6,261 nucleotides of DNA from CAYGTS01 sp964352905 (GCA_964352905.1 CAYGTS010000143.1:1-6261); one strand, 5' to 3'; positions 1-6,122 are shown, counted from the stretch's first letter. A program made the numbers and translations. The notes: generated by a model from the sequence alone, not told the origin.

Positions 1-5
1 CCATC

Positions 6-55
6 CGTCGTTGCGAGCTAGTGCGCCCTTAGCGCACTAGCGCGGCAATCCAGAG
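6..55 (+). repeat. Complete palindromic interspersed repeat (TTGCGAG...GCGGCAATCCAGAG type)
   Basis: A perfect 10-bp inverted repeat, GCTAGTGCGC (17-26) and GCGCACTAGC (32-41), encloses a 5-nt loop. After a small internal mismatch the stem resumes with TTGC (11-14) pairing GCAA (45-48). The outer sequences, CGTCGTTGCGAG at the left and CGCGGCAATCCAGAG at the right, match the ends of a dispersed non-coding repeat that I recall from many AT-rich proteobacterial genomes; that family link is from memory. It is GC-rich against an AT-rich background, which also marks it as an inserted repeat. Either strand would form a strong RNA hairpin, so read-through from the leftward operon could fold here. 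No T-run follows it on either strand. Confidence 0.7.
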
Positions 56-69
56 AACAGCGAGGTGAG

Positions 70-101
70 CATGATGCGAGGAGCTTGCGACGCGGCAGAG
101 G
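70..101 (+). repeat. Second, partial copy of the same repeat
   Basis: The stretch contains TGCGAGGAGC, then TTGCGACGCGGCAGAG. This is the same module order as the copy at 6-55 (TGCGAG ... GCGGCA ... GAG), but it lacks the long internal palindrome and the AATCC element near the right end. It lies about 15 bp after the first copy in the same orientation, so the two look like a short degenerate tandem. It is likely a decayed or shorter family member; alignment to other copies in the genome would settle its limits. Confidence 0.5.
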
Positions 102-111
102 TAAAGAACCA

Positions 112-146
112 CGATCTTGCAAAGTTTCAATGGCTTTTCAAGATCG
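112..146 (-). terminator. Stem-loop downstream of ycgB, possible operon terminator
   Basis: CGATCTTG (112-119) and CAAGATCG (139-146) form a perfect 8-bp stem. After a C/T mismatch (120/138) it continues with AAAG (121-124) pairing CTTT (134-137), leaving a 9-nt loop. It is the first sizeable hairpin met by leftward transcription, about 57 bp past the ycgB stop codon. On the minus strand it is followed only by TGGTTCTTT, so there is no proper U-tract. It may instead be a 3'-end stabilising structure or a weak terminator. Confidence 0.3.
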
Positions 147-193
147 AAGATTCTAACCCTGGATCAAGATTTTCTTTAAGGGCATGTTCCCGC

Positions 194-215
194 AGCTCGC
201 AAGTTACTCTGGATT
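194..215 (-). repeat. Repeat-end fragments at the 3' end of ycgB
   Basis: Read on the minus strand this stretch is AATCCAGAG (215-207), TAAC, then TTGCGAGCT (202-194). The same two 9-mers are the right-hand end (47-55) and left-hand part (11-19) of the complete repeat on the plus strand. They appear here as 'end of one unit, start of the next' in the opposite orientation. AATCCAGAG encodes the last residues of YcgB (Asn-Pro-Glu) and directly abuts its stop. Each 9-mer match alone could be chance; the pair together suggests remnants of the family. Confidence 0.35.
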
Positions 216-1730
216 TATTTCTGTTGTTTTTTCTTTAGGACAAATTAACGTTTCGATAATCTTGTCTTGCTGATCAACAATATTCAATTTAACCGGAAAG
301 CCCCAGAGTTGATATAAATGTTTCAAGACTTCTTGTGCTTCTTCTTTTGCTAACGGCTTACGATTGAATTGGCGATGACGTAAGGTGAGTGCTCGATCGC
401 CACGAATATCAACAGAAAAAACTTCAATATTCGGTTCAATTGAACCCAAATTATATTGTTCGGCCAAGGCAGAGCGAATTTTTTGATAGCCACTTTCATT
501 ATGAATTGCTTCAACTTCTAAAAAACTATTTTCATCATCATCGAGGACAGCAAATAATTTTAAGTCGCGAATGACACGCGGTGATAAATATTGCGCAATA
601 AAACTTTCATCTTTAAAATTGCGCATCGCAAAATCTAAGACATCCAACCAACTTTTGCCGATTAAGTCAGGAAACCAAATTTGATCTTCCTTGTTTGGAT
701 TGTCACAAATTCGCCGTAAATCAGTCCAAATGCTATATCCCAACGTATAAGGGTTAAGACCACTGTAATGCTTGGAATCAAAGGGAGGTTGGTATATCAC
801 ATTGCTGTGCGAAGCTAAAATTTCAATAACAAATTCATCAGTGACCAAACCTTGATCGTACAAATCATTAATGATGCGATAATGCCAAAAACTAGCCCAA
901 CCTTCATTCATGACTTTAGTTTGTTTTTGCGGATAAAAATATTGCGCAATTTTACGCACGATGCGGATCACTTCACGTTGCCACGGTTCTAACAAAGGCG
1001 CATTTTTTTCAATAAAATATAATAAATTTTCTTGAGGCTCTGGTGGGAAGCGTTTATCGCGCTCCAAATCTTCAGCTGTTTTTTTCTTTTTAGGAATGGT
1101 TCGCCAAAGGTCATTGACTTGTGATTGTAAAAATTCTTCACGGCTCTTTTGGCGTGCCTTTTCTTCCTGTAAAGATAACTGCGGTGGATGACGATAACGA
1201 TCGATACCAAAATTACTGATGGCATGACACGCATCGAGTGTTTCTTCAACCGCATCGATACCATAACGTTCTTCACATTCGTGAATATAGTTTTTGGCAA
1301 ATAATAAATAATCAACAATTGAATCAGGACTGGTCCACGCTTGAAATAAATAGTTATTTTTGAAAAATGAATTGTGTCCATAGCAAGCATGTGCAATCAC
1401 CAATGCTTGCATAGCCATGGTATTTTCTTCCATTAAATACGCAATGCAAGGATTAGAGTTAATCACAATTTCATAGGCGAGTCCCATCATCCCTCGTTTA
1501 TAATACTTTTCAATATTTAAAAATTGTTTACCATAAGACCAATGCGGGTAGCCCAGTGGCATACCACTTGAAGCATAAGCATCCATCATTTGCTCTGCAG
1601 AAATCATGGTAATTTGATTAGGAAAAGTATCTAGATGATAACTTTTAGCGATACGTGCGATTTCTTGATCGTAAGCTTTGATTAGATCGAAGTTCCATTC
1701 AGAACTTGTAGAAAGGACTTTGCGCTTCAT
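204..1730 (-). CDS. ycgB: SpoVR/YcgB family protein
   Basis: A 508-residue cytoplasmic protein, close to the roughly 510 residues of E. coli YcgB. It is recognised as SpoVR family by several motifs. Near the N-terminus is PHWSYGK (62-68). A central block runs from NSNPCIAYLMEEN (91-103) to IAHACYGHNSFFKNN (112-126). MNEGWASFWHYRI follows at 274-286, and LNPYTLGYSIWTDL at 325-338. The tail from about 400 is a more variable alpha/beta region ending in a short charged end. There is no signal peptide or membrane segment. In Bacillus subtilis SpoVR is needed for normal spore cortex; in non-sporulating gammaproteobacteria the homologue accompanies PrkA and YeaH and its chemistry is not established to my knowledge. 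His114, His119, Glu276 and His283 could form a metal or catalytic site (inference). It is the last gene of the operon, and its ATG overlaps the yeaH stop as ATGA, so translational coupling is likely. Confidence 0.93.
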   Translation of the reverse strand: MKRKVLSTSSEWNFDLIKAYDQEIARIAKSYHLDTFPNQITMISAEQMMDAYASSGMPLGYPHWSYGKQFLNIEKYYKRGMMGLAYEIVINSNPCIAYLMEENTMAMQALVIAHACYGHNSFFKNNYLFQAWTSPDSIVDYLLFAKNYIHECEERYGIDAVEETLDACHAISNFGIDRYRHPPQLSLQEEKARQKSREEFLQSQVNDLWRTIPKKKKTAEDLERDKRFPPEPQENLLYFIEKNAPLLEPWQREVIRIVRKIAQYFYPQKQTKVMNEGWASFWHYRIINDLYDQGLVTDEFVIEILASHSNVIYQPPFDSKHYSGLNPYTLGYSIWTDLRRICDNPNKEDQIWFPDLIGKSWLDVLDFAMRNFKDESFIAQYLSPRVIRDLKLFAVLDDDENSFLEVEAIHNESGYQKIRSALAEQYNLGSIEPNIEVFSVDIRGDRALTLRHRQFNRKPLAKEEAQEVLKHLYQLWGFPVKLNIVDQQDKIIETLICPKEKTTEINPE

Positions 1731-2992
1731 GCTACTTGCCTCTTGAATAAATCATGCAAGACAGGATAAATATCAGCCTTGCTATCAATACGTTGCATCG
1801 CAAAATTCTTATAACTGCTGGCTACGTTCAAATAAGCCTCCCATAAACTTTGGTGATGGCGCGGCATGATTTCAACATACGCATAATATTGTACGTAAGG
1901 CATGATTTCATTGAGCAAAATATCATGACAGTAAGGTGAATCGGCATTCCAATTATCACCATCTGAAGCTTGCGCGGCATAAATATTCCATTCGGTGGTT
2001 GGATAGCGTGCTAACATGACTTTTTTCATTAATTCTAAGGCACTTGAAACCACGGTGCCTCCCGTTTCACGCGAATAAAAAAATTCCTCTTCATCAACTT
2101 CTTTGGCTGAAGTATGATGCCGTATAAACACTATATCAATAGTTTGATAATTGCGTGTTAAAAACAAGTAAAGCATAATAAAAAAACGTTTTGCAATTTC
2201 CTTTTTGGCTTCATCCATCGAGCCTGATACATCCATAATGCAAAACATCACAGCTTGAGTCGTTGGCTTAGGTTGTTTAATGCGGTTATTATAACGTAAA
2301 TCAAAATCATCAATAAAAGGAATAGCGCTGATTTTTTTTTGTAATAAAACAATTTCATTGCGCAACTCAACAACGCGAAGATCACTTTCCGATGTTGATT
2401 TTAAAAGCTTTACAAGCGCTTCTTCAGCTTCAATTAATTGCTTTTTATATGGACCGGCGAGTGCCACACGTCGGCCGATAGCACCACGCATTGAACGGAT
2501 CACGTTTATATTAGTTGGTACACCAGAAATAGTATAACCCGCGCGTACCCATTTGTAAGTTGGCAATTGCGTTAATTTAGTTTTGATAAGATCGGGTAGC
2601 GCCATATCTTCAAAAAATAATTCTAAAAATTCTTCACGTGAAATTTCAAAATGAAATTCATCTTCACCTTCGCCACTATCGCTGGCTTGATTACCAGATC
2701 CTTGCCCGCTGCTGCCATCAGGGCGTTCAACTTTATCACCGGCTTGAAATTCTTTATTACCAGAGTGAACGACTTGGCGCCGCCCACCTTTATCATGATG
2801 GAGATGCGGCTCAGAAATATCCCTTGTAGGGATATTAATTTTTTCACCTTTTTCAATATCGGTGATGCTGCGTTTGCTAACGGCATCTTCAACTGCTTTT
2901 TTGATTTGTTTTTTAAAACGACGAATAAAGCGTTGCCTGTTAACAACGCTTTTGTTTTTTCCATTTAGCCTGCGGTCAACAATATTACTCAT
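1727..2992 (-). CDS. yeaH: YeaH/DUF444 family protein with VWA-type metal site
   Basis: A 421-residue cytoplasmic protein (E. coli YeaH is about 427). The N-terminus has the family signature DRRLNGKNKS (6-15), followed by a basic helix VNRQRFIRRFKKQIKKAV (17-34), and DISEPHLHHDKGG (58-70). Residues 91-112 are a Gly/Ser/Asp/Glu-rich flexible linker. Residues about 246-400 form a von Willebrand factor A-like fold. Its MIDAS is visible as DVSGS (Asp254, Ser256, Ser258), with GGT (Thr313) and SDGDNW (Asp344/Asp346) as the remaining likely ligands. VWA proteins often pair with AAA+ ATPases as metal-dependent adaptors, and prkA, an AAA+ protein, is directly upstream, so a PrkA-YeaH complex is a fair inference. 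In E. coli, yeaGH is a starvation- and RpoS-linked operon. Its ATG has a good ribosome site and lies 11 bp after the prkA stop. It overlaps ycgB by 4 bp. Confidence 0.95.
   Translation of the reverse strand: MSNIVDRRLNGKNKSVVNRQRFIRRFKKQIKKAVEDAVSKRSITDIEKGEKINIPTRDISEPHLHHDKGGRRQVVHSGNKEFQAGDKVERPDGSSGQGSGNQASDSGEGEDEFHFEISREEFLELFFEDMALPDLIKTKLTQLPTYKWVRAGYTISGVPTNINVIRSMRGAIGRRVALAGPYKKQLIEAEEALVKLLKSTSESDLRVVELRNEIVLLQKKISAIPFIDDFDLRYNNRIKQPKPTTQAVMFCIMDVSGSMDEAKKEIAKRFFIMLYLFLTRNYQTIDIVFIRHHTSAKEVDEEEFFYSRETGGTVVSSALELMKKVMLARYPTTEWNIYAAQASDGDNWNADSPYCHDILLNEIMPYVQYYAYVEIMPRHHQSLWEAYLNVASSYKNFAMQRIDSKADIYPVLHDLFKRQVA
1739..1744 (-). promoter_or_regulatory. Ribosome binding site of ycgB inside yeaH
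   Basis: On the minus strand AAGAGG lies 8 nt before the ATG at 1730, within the last codons of yeaH. With the ATGA stop/start overlap it supports this start codon and suggests that terminating yeaH ribosomes reinitiate on ycgB. Confidence 0.6.
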
Positions 2993-2995
2993 ATT

Positions 2996-3001
2996 GTCTC
3001 C
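2996..3001 (-). promoter_or_regulatory. Ribosome binding site of yeaH
   Basis: GGAGAC on the minus strand; its GGAG core sits 5 nt before the ATG at 2992. It fills almost all of the 11-bp gap after the prkA stop codon, which argues that yeaH is translated from the prkA transcript and has no promoter of its own. Confidence 0.7.
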
Positions 3002-3003
3002 AA

Positions 3004-4932
3004 TTAAGATGCCTTACGAACCCGTAAATACCACTCACACAACAAGCGTACTTGTTTTTGGGTATAACCTTTTGCCATCATACGTTCAATAAAATCTTGG
3101 TGTTTCTTCTGATCTTCTTGTGAGGCTTTTGCATTGAACGAAATAACGGGCAGCAACTCTTCAGTGTTTGAAAACATTTTCTTTTCAATCACTAAGCGTA
3201 ACTTTTCATAACTACGCCAATCTGGGTTTTTACCTTGGTTGTTGGCTCGTGCGCGTAATACAAAATTAACAATTTCATTACGAAAGTCTTTAGGGTTGCT
3301 AATCCCTGCTGGTTTTTCAATTTTTTCCAACTCATCATTTAGGGCTTTGCGATCAAAATTCTCGCCAGTATCAGGATCACGGTAAGGTTGATCTTGGATC
3401 CAATAATCAGCATATGTCACGTAACGATCAAAAATATTTTGCCCATATTCGTGATAAGATTCTAAGTAAGCGGTTTGAATTTCTTTACCAATAAATTCTA
3501 TATATTGTGGTGTTAAGTAACCTTTGATAAATGAAATATATTTTTCGGCCATTTCAGTTGGAAATTGTTCTTGCTCAATTTGTTTTTCAAGCAAATATAG
3601 CAAGTGAACAGGATTCGCTGCAATTTCTGTGTGATCGAAGTTAAAAACTTTGGATAGAATTTTAAAAGCAAAACGCGTTGATAAGCCGGTCATGCCTTCA
3701 TCAACACCTGCATAATCACGATATTCTTGATAGGTTTTTGCTTTAGGATCGGTATCTTTAAGATTCTCGCCATTATAAACTCGCATTTTAGAATAAATGC
3801 TGGAATTTTCTGGCTCTTTAATGCGTGATAATACACAAAATTGCGACAGCATATTCAAGGTATCGGGTGCGCAAGGTGCCTCACGTAATGAACTATTTCG
3901 CAGTAATTTTTCATAAATTTTGGTTTCTTCAGAAACACGGCAGCAGTAGGGTACTTTAACAATATAAATGCGATCTAAGAATGCTTCATTGTTACGATTA
4001 TTGCGAAAAGCTTGCCATTCAGACTCATTCGAATGCGCTAAAATGATACCTTCGAATGGAATTGTGGAGATACCTTCGGTGCCGTTATAGTTACCCTCTT
4101 GGGTTGCAGTTAATAAAGGATGCAATACTTTTATCGGTGCTTTAAACATTTCCACAAAATCAAGCAAACCACGATTCGCCAAACACAAACCACCAGAAAA
4201 GCTATAAGCATCAGGATCATTTTGTGAAAACTGCTCTAATTTACGGATATCAACTTTACCCACTAGCGATGAAATATCTTGGTTGTTTTCATCACCGGGT
4301 TCGGTTTTAGCAACCGCCACTTGATCTTTTTTGGAAGGCCAGACTTTAACGACCTTAAATTGTGAAATATCACCGTTATATTCATGTAAACGCTTAATTG
4401 CCCAGGGTGATAATGTGGTGCGAACATATCGCAATGGAATATTATATTTTTCTTCAAGAATAGGCCCGTCTTCTTCATAATCAAATAGTGCCAAGGGAGA
4501 TTCATGCACAGGTGAATCTTTAATCGCGTAAAAAGGTACTTTTTCCATGAGCTCTTTTAATTTTTCAGCAATGGATGATTTACCACCACCAACAGGACCC
4601 AATAAATATAAAATTTGTTTTTCTTCTTCTAAACCTTGTGCCGCGTGTCTTAAAAAAGCCACAATTTGTTCAATTGATTCTTCCATACCGTAGAAATTAG
4701 TAAAGGCTTCATACGTTTTAATAATTTTATTTGAAAAAATGCGACTTAATCGCGGATCAAGACTGGTATCTAGCAAGGTGGGTTTGCCAATTGCTTCGAG
4801 CAAACGTTCTGCAGCATTTGCATAAACAAGCGGATCTTCTTTACATTTTTGTAAATATTCTTCAAGGCTTAATTCCTCTTGTTGTTTCTTATCATAACGT
4901 GCCCGGTATTGCTCAAAAAGTTCATCGCTCAT
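3004..4932 (-). CDS. prkA: PrkA (YeaG) AAA+ ATPase/serine protein kinase
   Basis: With the start placed at 4932 the product has 642 residues (E. coli PrkA/YeaG about 644). This ATG begins the family-typical MSDELFEQYRARYDKK and follows a strong GGGGAG site. The in-frame ATG at 4986 would add 18 unrelated residues, has no ribosome site and lies only a few bases from the predicted transcription start. The AAA+ PrkA domain spans about residues 20-380. It has Walker A GPVGGGKS (112-119), the family block LANRGLLDFVEMFK (251-264) in the Walker B region, a sensor-1-like LAHSNE (298-303), and FLDRIYIVKVPY (318-329) with Arg321 as a possible arginine finger. The PrkA C-terminal domain follows at about 390-640. 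There is no signal or membrane segment, so it is cytosolic. The family is described as a Ser/Thr kinase in enterobacteria and, as I recall, as an ATP-dependent protease in Bacillus; which activity applies here cannot be read from the sequence. It is the first gene of the operon, behind a sigma-S-like promoter. Confidence 0.96.
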   Translation of the reverse strand: MSDELFEQYRARYDKKQQEELSLEEYLQKCKEDPLVYANAAERLLEAIGKPTLLDTSLDPRLSRIFSNKIIKTYEAFTNFYGMEESIEQIVAFLRHAAQGLEEEKQILYLLGPVGGGKSSIAEKLKELMEKVPFYAIKDSPVHESPLALFDYEEDGPILEEKYNIPLRYVRTTLSPWAIKRLHEYNGDISQFKVVKVWPSKKDQVAVAKTEPGDENNQDISSLVGKVDIRKLEQFSQNDPDAYSFSGGLCLANRGLLDFVEMFKAPIKVLHPLLTATQEGNYNGTEGISTIPFEGIILAHSNESEWQAFRNNRNNEAFLDRIYIVKVPYCCRVSEETKIYEKLLRNSSLREAPCAPDTLNMLSQFCVLSRIKEPENSSIYSKMRVYNGENLKDTDPKAKTYQEYRDYAGVDEGMTGLSTRFAFKILSKVFNFDHTEIAANPVHLLYLLEKQIEQEQFPTEMAEKYISFIKGYLTPQYIEFIGKEIQTAYLESYHEYGQNIFDRYVTYADYWIQDQPYRDPDTGENFDRKALNDELEKIEKPAGISNPKDFRNEIVNFVLRARANNQGKNPDWRSYEKLRLVIEKKMFSNTEELLPVISFNAKASQEDQKKHQDFIERMMAKGYTQKQVRLLCEWYLRVRKAS

Positions 4933-4939
4933 GTTACTT

Positions 4940-4945
4940 CTCCCC
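4940..4945 (-). promoter_or_regulatory. Ribosome binding site fixing the prkA start
   Basis: GGGGAG on the minus strand; its GGAG core is 7 nt before the ATG at 4932. No comparable site precedes the longer in-frame ATG at 4986 or the one at 4974, so this site decides the start. Confidence 0.8.
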
Positions 4946-4959
4946 ACAGCGCAAAAACA

Positions 4960-4990
4960 ATGTACTATATACATAAATGAGATCAATCTC
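4960..4990. promoter_or_regulatory. Two small dyads in the prkA leader, candidate operators
   Basis: Two dyads lie between the predicted prkA transcription start and its ribosome site. The first is ATGTA-N5-TACAT at 4960-4974. The second is GAGAT-CA-ATCTC at 4979-4990, which would cover roughly the first dozen transcribed bases. Both are short, and in an AT-rich region such dyads can arise by chance. Their placement fits repressor binding or a short 5' hairpin. No regulator is suggested by the motif itself. Confidence 0.25.
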
Positions 4991-5004
4991 TTACTTAAGT
5001 ATAG
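4991..5004 (-). promoter_or_regulatory. Sigma-S (RpoS) type promoter of the prkA-yeaH-ycgB operon
   Basis: On the minus strand 5004-4995 reads CTATACTTAA, which matches the sigma-S extended -10 consensus (KCTATACTTAA) at every position except the first K. The hexamer TATACT is at 5003-4998, preceded by the C at -13 that favours RpoS. The predicted start is near 4991, giving a leader of about 58 nt. At 17-bp spacing the -35 position (5026-5021) reads CAAGAA, far from TTGACA, which is normal for RpoS promoters. E. coli yeaG is a known RpoS-dependent gene, so motif and family agree. Confidence 0.7.
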
Positions 5005-5022
5005 TTCAAAGTTTGAGAAATT

Positions 5023-5063
5023 CTTGAAATACTTTTTTGATTTTATGAGTTGGCCTTTTCAAG
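5023..5063. repeat. Inverted repeat CTTGAAA/TTTCAAG in the divergent intergenic region
   Basis: CTTGAAA (5023-5029) and TTTCAAG (5057-5063) are perfect 7-bp inverted copies 27 bp apart. One overlaps the -35 zone of the prkA promoter and the other lies just before candidate -10 elements for the L,D-transpeptidase gene. A shared regulator-binding pair is possible. A palindrome TCAAA-G-TTTGA (5006-5016) sits beside it in the prkA spacer. Chance in AT-rich DNA is not excluded. Confidence 0.25.
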
Positions 5064-5065
5064 GT

Positions 5066-5098
5066 GATACTTTCTTTTTTTACTAGAAAGATTAAAAT
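5066..5098 (+). promoter_or_regulatory. Candidate promoter elements of the L,D-transpeptidase gene
   Basis: Two -10-like hexamers face the gene: GATACT (5066-5071, four of six) and TAAAAT (5093-5098, five of six). Neither has a convincing TTGACA-like -35 at 16-18 bp. TAAAAT would give a start near 5105 and a leader of about 38 nt. A third weaker option is TTGAGA (5013-5018) with 17 bp to TTTGAT (5036-5041). An inverted repeat CTTTCT/AGAAAG (5070-5075, 5085-5090) lies between the first two elements. Confidence 0.3.
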
Positions 5099-5132
5099 TT
5101 TGAATTGAGTCGTTCAAATAACCATGGAAGGT

Positions 5133-5137
5133 GGAGG
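5133..5137 (+). promoter_or_regulatory. Ribosome binding site fixing the L,D-transpeptidase start
   Basis: GGAGG ends 5 nt before the ATG at 5143, an ideal spacing. The in-frame GTG at 5131 overlaps this site and has a poorer site of its own, so the ATG is preferred. Confidence 0.85.
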
Positions 5138-5142
5138 TTCAT

Positions 5143-6060
5143 ATGATAAACAAAACACGTTCTTTAGCTGTGCTTATGTGCGCTGCAATAATTCCGGGCA
5201 CATTACAAGCACTTACTTTAACATTGCCCAAGGATGGGAGTGACGTTGTAGGTCATAACTTTGTTGTAAACGAAGGTGGTGGTGATGCAACCACTATTGC
5301 ACATCGTTACGATATTGGGCCTTATGAATTGATTGAAGCAAATCGCCATATCAAACCACAATATATTCCACGTGGTACACGCCTTGTGATACCACACGAA
5401 TTTATTTTACCCAAGCAACGGCAAGGTGTTGTCATTAATTTAGCCGAATTGCGCTTGTATTACTTTCCCAAAGGTAAAGATGTTGTGATGACTTACCCGA
5501 TTGGTATTGGGCGTGTTGGGCGCAAAACACCATTAGGCGAAACGACGATCATTCAAAAAAAGCGTGATCCGGATTGGCGTCCTACACAAAACATTCGCAA
5601 TGAACAATTAAGTCATGGTGTTTTGCTGCCTAAAGTCATCCCTGCCGGCCCTGATAATCCACTTGGCCCTTACGCAATTCGCTTAGGTTTTGGTGAATAT
5701 TTAATTCATGGCACCAATTTTCCACCAGGAGTAGGCCGCCGCGTCAGTTCTGGCTGTATTCGCATGCATAATCGTGATGTAGCTGAATTATTCCGCAAGG
5801 TAAACGTAGGCGATCCGGTCACCATAGAGAATACTACCGTTAAAACAGGCTGGTCTAATGGCAAATTATACGTAGAGCATCACCAAGCCTTAAGTGACGA
5901 CTATCGTCATAATCAAAAAATATCAGCGCTTGTTGAAGCAGCTGCTAAAAAGCACCAGGTTAAGATTGATTGGCAAGTATTACGCGAAGTCGAAAGCCAT
6001 AAATCTGGCATGCCAACGGTTGTTGCCAGTATGAAAGACGACAATAAAAGCCAATTTTGA
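5143..6060 (+). CDS. L,D-transpeptidase, ErfK/YbiS/YcfS/YnhG type (LysM-like + YkuD)
   Basis: A 305-residue exported enzyme, the size of E. coli LdtB/YbiS (about 306). Residues 1-23 are a Sec signal peptide: Lys/Arg at 4-6, a hydrophobic core, and likely cleavage after LQA at residue 23. Residues about 38-85 are a LysM-like peptidoglycan-binding segment (TIAHRYDIGPYELIEANRHI, ending RGTRLVIP). The YkuD catalytic domain spans about 96-228. It contains VINLAELRLYYFPKG (97-111), PAGPDNPLGPYAIRL (167-181), the catalytic HGTN (His189) and SSGCIRMHN (nucleophile Cys205, with Arg207). A roughly 75-residue tail with YVEHHQALS is also typical of this subgroup. The family cleaves meso-DAP-D-Ala and transfers the tetrapeptide to another stem (3-3 cross-link) or to an outer-membrane protein such as Braun lipoprotein or, in Coxiella, beta-barrel proteins. 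Which acceptor is used here cannot be told. It stands alone in its unit, divergent from prkA. The four E. coli paralogues are too alike to assign a symbol. Confidence 0.93.
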   Translation: MINKTRSLAVLMCAAIIPGTLQALTLTLPKDGSDVVGHNFVVNEGGGDATTIAHRYDIGPYELIEANRHIKPQYIPRGTRLVIPHEFILPKQRQGVVINLAELRLYYFPKGKDVVMTYPIGIGRVGRKTPLGETTIIQKKRDPDWRPTQNIRNEQLSHGVLLPKVIPAGPDNPLGPYAIRLGFGEYLIHGTNFPPGVGRRVSSGCIRMHNRDVAELFRKVNVGDPVTIENTTVKTGWSNGKLYVEHHQALSDDYRHNQKISALVEAAAKKHQVKIDWQVLREVESHKSGMPTVVASMKDDNKSQF

Positions 6061-6079
6061 TTTTAGCTAAGTCAGAATA

Positions 6080-6122
6080 GGCTCACACTTATGCCAGTTA
6101 AGTTTGGTGATAAGTGTGAGCC
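6080..6122 (+). terminator. 13-bp perfect hairpin downstream of the L,D-transpeptidase gene
   Basis: GGCTCACACTTAT (6080-6092) and ATAAGTGTGAGCC (6110-6122) pair perfectly over 13 bp. The 17-nt loop could pair further through GCCA (6093-6096) and TGGT (6105-6108), one of these pairs being a G-T wobble. It starts 19 bp after the stop codon, the usual place for a terminator, and is very stable. It lacks a U-tract (AAAGGCC follows), so it may act in 3'-end protection or need a factor to terminate. Its right arm is shared with the next palindrome. Confidence 0.5.

Noticed and set aside
180..191. GGGCATGTTCCC as a dyad near the ycgB end
   Set aside because: Only the outer three bases on each side pair; the centre does not match.
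989..1396. 135-codon minus-strand frame inside ycgB
   Set aside because: It is an out-of-frame shadow of the SpoVR-like gene, rich in Lys, Ile and His runs and without recognisable domains.
2638..3092. Plus-strand open frames of 63-105 codons opposite yeaH
   Set aside because: They lie antisense to a well-supported gene, have no family features and no convincing ribosome sites; they are mirror images of its codon bias.
4933..4986. N-terminal extension of prkA by 18 residues from the ATG at 4986
   Set aside because: It has no ribosome site, is unlike the family N-terminus, and begins within a few bases of the predicted transcription start, whereas the ATG at 4932 has a strong GGGGAG site.
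5131..5142. GTG start four codons upstream of the L,D-transpeptidase ATG
   Set aside because: These bases are the ribosome binding site of the ATG at 5143, and starting there would put an acidic residue ahead of the basic signal-peptide start.
5150..5210. Lipoprotein signal at Cys13 of the L,D-transpeptidase
   Set aside because: The residues before the cysteine (Val-Leu-Met) do not fit a lipobox, and the hydrophobic core continues past it to a normal Sec cleavage site.
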